This document shows positions 14,728 through 20,395 of a stretch of 32,986 bases of DNA, piece by piece. Position 1 is the stretch's first letter, and every line of letters begins with the position of its first letter. The stretch covers positions 1 to 32,986 of the IMG/VR virus record IMGVR_UViG_3300035701_000165. One strand, given 5' to 3'. Position numbers and translations under genes: made by a program. Origin of the DNA: a virus. The notes beneath the pieces are model-generated. The model saw only the letters and a list, made by a program, of their open reading frames with translations. It was not told the DNA's origin and did no database searches.

Positions 14728-16073
14728 TGCCCATTAGGGTTGAATCTCTGGCCGATCCAACCGGCGTTGTGATCGAGACGCCTACTCCTCCTGGGGTGGC
14801 GGACAGGGCGGTGGTGATTCCCGAGGAGGGGGTGACGCTTGTCAGGCTCGACGTGGACCGTGACCGATACGCTGCCGACGGGAAGTATTACGAGGGGGTC
14901 ATCCAGGTTCCGAACTGGATTGCGAATGGCCTCACGGGATACTTCGGATTCGAGACCTTCGGGTACGTTGATCCCGTGATACCGGGTCTCCCCGCCGCGC
15001 AGGCGGCAAATCTTGCGTTTCAGCTCTCGAATGACGACGGGGCTACATGGAGGATTTGGGTGGACGGTCCGGATGCGTGGGTTCCGGCGGTGGGGCCATT
15101 GGAGGGGGTGTTCAACGACGAGGCGATGGTGGACCGGAGAATTCCGATCTTCCCATTCATCAGCCCGAAGCAGCTGAAGATCAGGGTCAAGCTGATTCCT
15201 GGCGCAAACGGTTTGCAGAAGCCCGTTCTTCAGAACATCTACATCTACAACAATCACACCATGGACATCTACGAAGACGTCACCCGCTCTATGAAGCGGT
15301 ACCTCGACGCCAACGTGGCTGTTTCCATGCACTACATGGCTGAGCTGGCGTCTCCGTCTTTGACCGTCACCATCGAGAAGGACGTGGGGCTGGACGTGCG
15401 GGTGATGGAGCCGATCACCGTCTACAACCTTGGGGTAGACCCCGGTAGGAACATCAACCTCTTCGCTTCCCTTGGCGGTCCGGATGGCAGGACGGTTGCC
15501 ATGGTTGGGCCGCAGATCGGGCAGGTGGAGATCAATTTCACGGGGGCTCCTGACGTTTTTGTAAGCGCCGAGGATTTTCTCAACATCAGCAAGATCCCCT
15601 CGATAGTGATCTACGTGACGCGGCTGGAACAGTATCTCGACATCAAGTCGTGGGCTCCGGAGAGGGAGCGTTCGTTGTCGAGGATGGAGGGCAAAAGCCA
15701 AACGGCACGGGTTTACTACAAGATCACGGCGGTTGTTCGCGTTCAATCTTCCTTGAAACGCGAGGCGTTGAGGATGACCGACGTTCTCAGCCGCATCCTT
15801 GACCAGGGAGGTGTCTTCAACTCGGTGGCCAGCGGGGAGGGGTATGGCATCCTTGAGCAGTTGAACGAGGTTTCAGAGGACCGCATCGCGCAGGGGCTCT
15901 ACGTCGGAGCCATCACGATCCTGATCATGGGGAAGATTTGGCTGCATGGCGAGGAGGCCGAGCACCTTGTTAGCGAGGTGGGCCTCTCGATCGGGAGCGA
16001 GCATACTTGCAACTTGCTTTTGCCAGCGCACCTTCGTAGAGTATATCGTGAGAAAGTGGAAATAAAGGAGTAG
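14727..16073 (+). CDS. Large neck/tail-terminator-like structural protein
   Basis: The 448-residue product is not confidently assigned. Residues ~1-190 are beta-rich, with Trp-rich strands (GATWRIWVDGPDAWVP) and a FPFISPKQLKIRVKLIPG segment resembling exposed beta domains. Residues ~255-430 contain a VYYKITAVVRVQSS strand pair (~328-341), a helix ALRMTDVLSRILDQG (~346-360) and YVGAITILIMGKIW (~392-405). That part recalls tail-terminator proteins, which cap the tube between tail-completion and sheath genes. The position fits, but the length is two to three times a normal terminator, so it may be a fusion with a neck-decoration domain. GTG 14727 overlaps the previous stop. A CGCAAACGGTTTGCA motif lies inside at 15203-15217. 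Confidence 0.5.
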   Translation: MPIRVESLADPTGVVIETPTPPGVADRAVVIPEEGVTLVRLDVDRDRYAADGKYYEGVIQVPNWIANGLTGYFGFETFGYVDPVIPGLPAAQAANLAFQLSNDDGATWRIWVDGPDAWVPAVGPLEGVFNDEAMVDRRIPIFPFISPKQLKIRVKLIPGANGLQKPVLQNIYIYNNHTMDIYEDVTRSMKRYLDANVAVSMHYMAELASPSLTVTIEKDVGLDVRVMEPITVYNLGVDPGRNINLFASLGGPDGRTVAMVGPQIGQVEINFTGAPDVFVSAEDFLNISKIPSIVIYVTRLEQYLDIKSWAPERERSLSRMEGKSQTARVYYKITAVVRVQSSLKREALRMTDVLSRILDQGGVFNSVASGEGYGILEQLNEVSEDRIAQGLYVGAITILIMGKIWLHGEEAEHLVSEVGLSIGSEHTCNLLLPAHLRRVYREKVEIKE

Positions 16074-16077
16074 CGTC

Positions 16078-16290
16078 ATGCCGGATGCTGAACCGAAGCG
16101 GAGGATCATGAGCATCAGCCCAAGGATGATCTCCATGAACCTCGACACAACCTCCGGGGGCGTGAGGGAAAGCCTCCACATCGTCCCGAAGCAGATCCTG
16201 GAGGTCTCGGAAAGCCAATTCGGCAGCGCCGAAGTTCAGAAGCTTCTGGCGGCGAAGTTCATCGTTGATGCCACCGCCAAGAGAAGGTAG
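16078..16290 (+). CDS. Small basic hypothetical protein upstream of sheath
   Basis: The 70-residue product starts at ATG 16078, with AAAGGAG overlapping the end of the preceding gene. It has a basic N-terminus (PKRRIMSISPRMISMNL) and a helix near the C-terminus (EVQKLLAAKFIVDATAKRR). No known domain is visible. Codon use and the ribosome site support a real gene. Small proteins at this place in contractile-tail clusters are usually uncharacterised; no function is assigned. Confidence 0.6.
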   Translation: MPDAEPKRRIMSISPRMISMNLDTTSGGVRESLHIVPKQILEVSESQFGSAEVQKLLAAKFIVDATAKRR

Positions 16291-16304
16291 CCATCATCGA
16301 GGTC

Positions 16305-16317
16305 CGGGGAGTGACTC
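16305..16317. repeat. Inverted repeat in the 91-base gap before the sheath gene
   Basis: GGGAGT and ACTCCC face each other across a single G, within the only long gap (16291-16381) in the tail region. As RNA it would form a short stem with a five-base loop. No T-run follows. It might be a regulator site for the highly expressed sheath, but that is speculative. Nothing else is recognisable in the gap except the purine-rich ribosome site AAAGGATGA before ATG 16382. Confidence 0.3.
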
Positions 16318-16381
16318 CCGAACTGAGAAGGAGAGGCAAGCCCAAGCGAAGGGCAAGGACTTCCGATGAAAGGATGACACC

Positions 16382-18388
16382 ATGGCGCTGGCAGGCATCG
16401 AAACCCTCCATCCCGACGTGTTCGTCATCGAACAGGCGGGCATTCCTCGCATCGTCGGGGTGTCGGTCAACACGGGCGGGTTCGTGGGTGTGACGGAGAA
16501 GGGTCCGATCGACCGGGCAGACATCGTCACCACGTTCTCGCAGTACGAGCAGAAGTACGGCAAGGACTACGGGGGGTCGTTCATGCACCCCTCGGTGGGC
16601 GCCTTCTTCAACCAGGGCGGAACGCGGTGCTTCATCGCCCGGGTTCTGGGGGCAGGAGCCATCGCGGCCAACGTCGTGCTGGCAGACCACGAGGGAAACG
16701 GCTCGATCAACCTGGATGCGATCTCGGCTGGGGCGTGGGGGGATGATGTCGCGGTCCAGACCGAGAGGTGGAGGACGACTCTTTCCCATCCTCCGACGGG
16801 GGTTCTTCCGGTCGCCATCGGTTCCACCCAGATTCCGGTGTCCTCCCTGCGGAACACGAAGGTCGGCGATCTCATCCGGATCTACGACTCGGTGAGCCTG
16901 AATGTCGCCTACGCCTTCGTGTACTCGATCAACGTCTCCCAGCGGATCCTGAACGTGGAACCCCTTCAGGGTGTCCCGGCTGCTTTCAACTTCCCGGACG
17001 GGAGCCTTGTTCAGTGCGCGACGAGCCACAGGCTTTCGACCTTCTTGGCCGATCCCCTTCCGAACGGGGCGACCAGCGTTCTTCTCAGAAACACGTCGAA
17101 CCTTTCCGTCGGGGCGAGGATGTACTTCGACGACGGTCTGAACTACGCCAGCGTGGTGGTGACCCGCATCGACGGGAAGTTCATTCGGTTCGCCCCCGTG
17201 GTCACCACGGGAGGGGTGACCCTTCCGGCAGGGACCACCATCGCGGTCTCCCAGGAGTTCGATCTCAAGGTCTACGAGAAGGGGAAGTTCGCGGAGTCCT
17301 TCGAGGGGCTCTCGATGGAGTCCGCGAACACCCGCGACTACTTCGGGACGCGGCTTGCCGGGCAGTCCAATGAGTCGAAAATCGTCTCGGCAACCGACCT
17401 CTTCCCGATCGTGGTCAATCCGAACATGGCCCTTCCTCTTCCGGTTCCTTCTGTGGGCATGGCAGGAGGATCGGACGGAGCCACGGTTACGGATGGCGAC
17501 TACATCGGGTCGGATCTGTCTCCCAAGAGCGGGATGTTCCTGCTGGGCGATGCGCCGGACCTGAACTTCTTCTCCATCCCCGGGGTGACCACGGTGGCGG
17601 TGGAGAGGGCGGCGGCGGACTGGGCCGACCTGCAGGGGAACCTGATCGCGGTGCTGGATGCCCCGCTGGCCGACGACGAGGCGATGGAGATCCTGAACTT
17701 CCGGAACATCGAGGCGAACTTCGACACCTCCTACGCGGCCCTGTACTACCCGTGGGTGATCGTCCGCGACCCGAACCAGAACAATGCCCGCGTCGCCCTC
17801 CCGCCTTCGGGCTTCATCCAGGGCGTGTTCGCGGAAGTGGGTGCGACGAGGGGGGTCCAATATGCTCCCGCAAACATCATTCTGCGCGGGGTGCTGGATC
17901 TGACTCATCTCTGCACGGACGGGGAGCAGGACCTCCTGAACCCGGCGGGGATCAACGTCATCCGGTCCTTCCCCGGCGAGGGGATCCGGGTCTGGGGGGC
18001 CAGGACGCTCACGAACTACAAGGACGGCAGGCACTACGTCAACGTCCGCAGGGTGTTAAACTTCGTCAAGGAGAGCCTCAAGTCCGGCCTTCGCTTCTCC
18101 ATCTTCGAGCTGAACGAGCAGAGGCTCTGGGAGACGATCGAGACCACGTGCAACGAGTTCCTCGGAAACATGTTCTTGCGCGGGATGCTCTTCTCTCCGG
18201 ACGGGACTCCGGATCGGGCCTACTTCGCCAAGTGCGATGCCGAGACGAACCCCGACTCCGAGAGGCGCGAGGGGCGTATGAACGTGGAAGTCGGGATCAA
18301 CCCCCCGCTGCCCGCCGAGTTCATCGTGTGCCGGGTTGGCCTGTGGGACGGCGGCAGCACGGTCGAGGAAGAGCTGGCCAGGAGATAG
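16382..18388 (+). CDS. Tail sheath protein
   Basis: Contractile outer tail protein. The 668-residue product has the family N-terminus with TGGFVGVTEKGPIDRADIV (residues ~31-50), YGGSFMHPSVGAFFNQGGTR (~62-81) and CFIARV. The conserved polymerisation domain is at ~520-668: INVIRSFPGEGIRVWGARTL, the LNFVKESLKSGLRFSIFELN helix, and INPPLPAEFIVCRVGLWDGG at the end. Residues ~140-290 form a variable insert on the expected outer surface. It contains two tandem, similar beta modules (STQIPVSSLRNTKVGDLIRI ... and ATSVLLRNTSNLSVGARMYF ...). The full length is close to T4 gp18 (659). ATG 16382. This gene proves a contractile tail. The two tube genes follow directly. Confidence 0.93.
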   Translation: MALAGIETLHPDVFVIEQAGIPRIVGVSVNTGGFVGVTEKGPIDRADIVTTFSQYEQKYGKDYGGSFMHPSVGAFFNQGGTRCFIARVLGAGAIAANVVLADHEGNGSINLDAISAGAWGDDVAVQTERWRTTLSHPPTGVLPVAIGSTQIPVSSLRNTKVGDLIRIYDSVSLNVAYAFVYSINVSQRILNVEPLQGVPAAFNFPDGSLVQCATSHRLSTFLADPLPNGATSVLLRNTSNLSVGARMYFDDGLNYASVVVTRIDGKFIRFAPVVTTGGVTLPAGTTIAVSQEFDLKVYEKGKFAESFEGLSMESANTRDYFGTRLAGQSNESKIVSATDLFPIVVNPNMALPLPVPSVGMAGGSDGATVTDGDYIGSDLSPKSGMFLLGDAPDLNFFSIPGVTTVAVERAAADWADLQGNLIAVLDAPLADDEAMEILNFRNIEANFDTSYAALYYPWVIVRDPNQNNARVALPPSGFIQGVFAEVGATRGVQYAPANIILRGVLDLTHLCTDGEQDLLNPAGINVIRSFPGEGIRVWGARTLTNYKDGRHYVNVRRVLNFVKESLKSGLRFSIFELNEQRLWETIETTCNEFLGNMFLRGMLFSPDGTPDRAYFAKCDAETNPDSERREGRMNVEVGINPPLPAEFIVCRVGLWDGGSTVEEELARR

Positions 18389-18393
18389 GTGTG

Positions 18394-18864
18394 ATGGTGG
18401 AAGCTGTTGCCTCAGTTCTGGCCGTCGGCTACAGGTACGAGGTCTACACCAGCAGACCTGGCGGGCCGATTGGGTTGAGGGGAGGATTCTCCAAGGTCAG
18501 CGGGATCAAGGAGGAGATCGAGGTAGACGAGAAGCGGGATGGAATGGATCCATTCCAGACCGTGAAAAACATCGGGCAGTTCAAGGGGGGGACGCTGCAA
18601 CTTTCCAAGGGGGTAGTTGACGACATCAACAGCTTCTATAATTGGTTCGACACGGTGAAGGCGGTAGACAACGCTCCATTCAGGGAAACGGTGACCTTGG
18701 AGGTTCACAATCCCGTGGGGGAGGTCGCGCTGAAGATGAGATTCCTTCGTGCGTGGCCGATCGCCTACGAGCTTGGGGAACTGGACGCGATGAGTTCTAG
18801 GGTAGCGATGGAATCGCTATCCATCGCTTTCGAGAAAGCGGAGATGGATTCGTCGCGGGCTTGA
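18394..18864 (+). CDS. Tail tube protein 1 (T4 gp19-like)
   Basis: Subunit of the inner tail tube. The 156-residue product shows the family pattern: an N-terminal YRYEVYTS strand, GGFSKVSGIKEEIEVDEKRDG (residues ~29-49), GGTLQLSKGVVDD (~66-78), and the closing MRFLRAWPIAYELGELDAMS (~112-131) with VAMESLSIAFEKAEM. I chose ATG 18394 because GGAG lies nine bases before it; an in-frame GTG at 18391 is an alternative. It follows the sheath by five bases. The next gene is a clear paralogue. In typical phages a single gene of this type makes the tube; which of the two is the main tube here is not decidable by eye. Confidence 0.85.
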   Translation: MVEAVASVLAVGYRYEVYTSRPGGPIGLRGGFSKVSGIKEEIEVDEKRDGMDPFQTVKNIGQFKGGTLQLSKGVVDDINSFYNWFDTVKAVDNAPFRETVTLEVHNPVGEVALKMRFLRAWPIAYELGELDAMSSRVAMESLSIAFEKAEMDSSRA

Positions 18865-18886
18865 CCGACGTTTCATGAGGTGAATC

Positions 18887-19354
18887 ATGGCGGACGCAAG
18901 GGTATCCGATCCGGCAGTCACTTTCAGATTCAACGTGACCAGCGCCATTTTCCTCCTGATGGGCGGGGCTGGTTTCTCCAAGGTGTCGGGCCTCCGCGAC
19001 GAGAGCGAGGTCATGGAATACCGCGAGGGAAGCGACAAGAACCTCGCCAAGAGGAAGTTCGCCGGGCTGCGGGAGTACCCGGCCATGGTCTTCACGAAGG
19101 GGGCGACGAAGGAAGGTTTCGCCCTCCTGATGTGGAGGAAGCTCGTTCTGAGCGGCAAGGGCTACCGCTCGGGTGTCGTCATCCAGGTCAACGACGTGGC
19201 GGGAACTCCGGTGCGAAGGTACACGGTCGAGAACGCGTGGCCGAGCTCTCTGGAGATGGACGATCTCGACGCCATGTCCAGCGAGGTCGCAATCGAGTCG
19301 ATGGAGATGCAGCACGAAGGTAACATCACCAAACAGGGCATGTTGTTCTCGTAA
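18887..19354 (+). CDS. Tail tube protein 2 (T4 gp19-like paralogue)
   Basis: The 155-residue product is homologous to its neighbour: FRFNVTS strand, GAGFSKVSGLRDESEVMEYR (residues ~27-46), YPAMVFTKGATKEGF (~64-78), and VENAWPSSLEMDDLDAMSSE (~113-132) then VAIESMEMQHEG. It is shifted in charge and has MWRKL and VRRYTVE segments absent in the first. ATG 18887 follows GAGGTGAATC. Two such genes after the sheath recall extracellular contractile injection systems, where separate tube proteins form the shaft and the tube initiator; that role here is an inference. No frameshift or damage is visible. Confidence 0.85.
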   Translation: MADARVSDPAVTFRFNVTSAIFLLMGGAGFSKVSGLRDESEVMEYREGSDKNLAKRKFAGLREYPAMVFTKGATKEGFALLMWRKLVLSGKGYRSGVVIQVNDVAGTPVRRYTVENAWPSSLEMDDLDAMSSEVAIESMEMQHEGNITKQGMLFS

Positions 19355-19403
19355 CCCCTCGTGATGGGGGTGGTGTTTATGGGCGGTGCCCAAGGAGAGA
19401 ACC

Positions 19404-20231
19404 ATGACGGAGGAGAAATCTGCCCAGAGTGAACCGGGGGTGAGCGTAACCCTTCCTTGTGGGATTCTGAAGGACAAGCAGATTCATAGGGACGCGGAGA
19501 TCGTCCCGATGACGGGGTTGACGCGCAAATCCATCGCACGGGAAGAGGTGCGGAACAACCCCATCAAGACTACGGACATCATCCTCTCTCACTGCCTCAA
19601 GCGCGTCGGGCCGGTCACGGCCATCTCTCCCCGGTTCCTTTCGGATATGCTCATTGGGGACCGGGACTTCCTCCTGTTGGAAATTCGCCGCATTTCGATG
19701 GGGGACTCCATCAAGTCCAGGGTGACGTGCGGCGAGTGCAAGAACAGCATCGACATCACCTTCAAGCTGGACGAGCTGGAAACCATTCACCTTAAAGAAG
19801 GATTCGAGATCGTCGAGAAGATTCAACTGGCGGAGGGGATGCTGGAGATGCCCGACGGCATCCGGGTGTTTCGGGTAGATGTTCCCGCAAGTGCCGCACA
19901 CAAGGGAGTGGCGGCGAAGTTCCGGTATCCGAACGGAGGGGATCAGGCCATCGTCATCGAGCACATCAGGAAGAACCCCATTGCGGCGAACTACAAGCTC
20001 TACTCGGCATGCCTGGTGGAATGGAACGGGGAGGTTGGGCCGTTCAGAGAAACCTTCTTCGACTCGGAGCCGGTAACGCTTCTCGACGCGTTTGAAAACA
20101 AGTTCAACGACGCGTTGCCTGGCCCCATTTTGGATCAGAAGGTTCCCTGCCCCGTGTGTCAGACCCCGATCGAAATGTCCTTTCAGGGGTCCGATTTTTT
20201 GTTCCATCTCCCGAGGCGTGGCAACAAGTAA
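19404..20231 (+). CDS. Tail assembly chaperone, zinc-ribbon type (T4 gp26/baseplate-like family), unshifted product
   Basis: The 275-residue product has an MTGLTRKSIAREEVRNNPIK then TDIILSHCLKRVG N-terminal region (residues ~36-70), followed by DMLIGDRDFLLLEIRRISMGD (~80-100). Two Cys pairs, VTCGECKNSIDI (~104-115) and CPVCQTPIEM (~249-258), make a likely zinc ribbon. The GDRDFLLLEIRRIS-GD pattern belongs to the T4-type baseplate/chaperone family. Its position directly before the tape measure, with a -1 extension ORF, is that of lambda G/GT-like or P2 E/E'-like chaperones. ATG 19404 has GGAG six bases upstream. The frame ends at TAA 20229-20231, just after the slippery heptamer. Confidence 0.75.
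   Translation: MTEEKSAQSEPGVSVTLPCGILKDKQIHRDAEIVPMTGLTRKSIAREEVRNNPIKTTDIILSHCLKRVGPVTAISPRFLSDMLIGDRDFLLLEIRRISMGDSIKSRVTCGECKNSIDITFKLDELETIHLKEGFEIVEKIQLAEGMLEMPDGIRVFRVDVPASAAHKGVAAKFRYPNGGDQAIVIEHIRKNPIAANYKLYSACLVEWNGEVGPFRETFFDSEPVTLLDAFENKFNDALPGPILDQKVPCPVCQTPIEMSFQGSDFLFHLPRRGNK
20195..20201 (+). promoter_or_regulatory. Programmed -1 frameshift site T TTT TTG
   Basis: In the chaperone frame the codons read GAT TTT TTG, giving the heptamer T TTT TTG in the correct X XXY YYZ phase. Slipping back by one base places ribosomes in a 64-codon open frame ending at 20395, immediately before the tape-measure GTG. I see no strong hairpin at the usual spacing downstream; some phage sites lack one. 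Confidence 0.72.
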
Positions 20232-20395
20232 AAGAGCAGGCATTTTTCATCGTCATGACCACCGAGGGTGGTATCACGCTCCGGGATGTAATGGAGATGA
20301 GCGACAAAGAGCGGGCATGGTGGCACGAACGGTGCCTCCAGCATAACGAGTGGCTGGAATCGCAGATGCCGAGAAATTCTCGCGGGGGACGGTAG
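20201..20395 (+). CDS. Frameshift extension of the tail assembly chaperone
   Basis: After -1 slippage, translation would continue as VPSPEAWQQVKEQAFFIVM then TTEGGITLRDVMEMSDKERA and WWHERCLQHNEWLESQMP, giving a ~330-residue fusion with the 19404 product. The acidic/aromatic helical content, with a WWHER motif, is typical of the T or E' part that recruits the tape measure. Independent start codons are poor: GTG 20156 has no ribosome site, and ATG 20255 lacks one too. The frame is open back to about 20156. The end is one base before the tape-measure GTG at 20396, fitting coupled translation. Confidence 0.68.
   Translation, partial: VPSPEAWQQVKEQAFFIVMTTEGGITLRDVMEMSDKERAWWHERCLQHNEWLESQMPRNSRGGR

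Noticed and set aside
16311-16493. A 60-codon ORF in the gap before the sheath
   Set aside because: Arg/Ser-rich; more than half lies out of frame inside the sheath gene. The gap is better read as a leader.
16259-18034. A 591-codon minus-strand frame opposite the sheath
   Set aside because: Shadow of the sheath gene, with low-complexity Arg/Pro/His content and no motif.
19355-19380. ACCCC/GGGGT hairpin after the second tube gene as a terminator
   Set aside because: Five pairs with a long loop and no proper T-run; the chaperone begins only 49 bases after the tube stop with no promoter in between.
20156-20395. A separate 79-codon gene starting at GTG 20156
   Set aside because: No ribosome site, its first ~15 codons overlap the zinc-ribbon end of the chaperone, and the slippery heptamer explains its expression as an extension.
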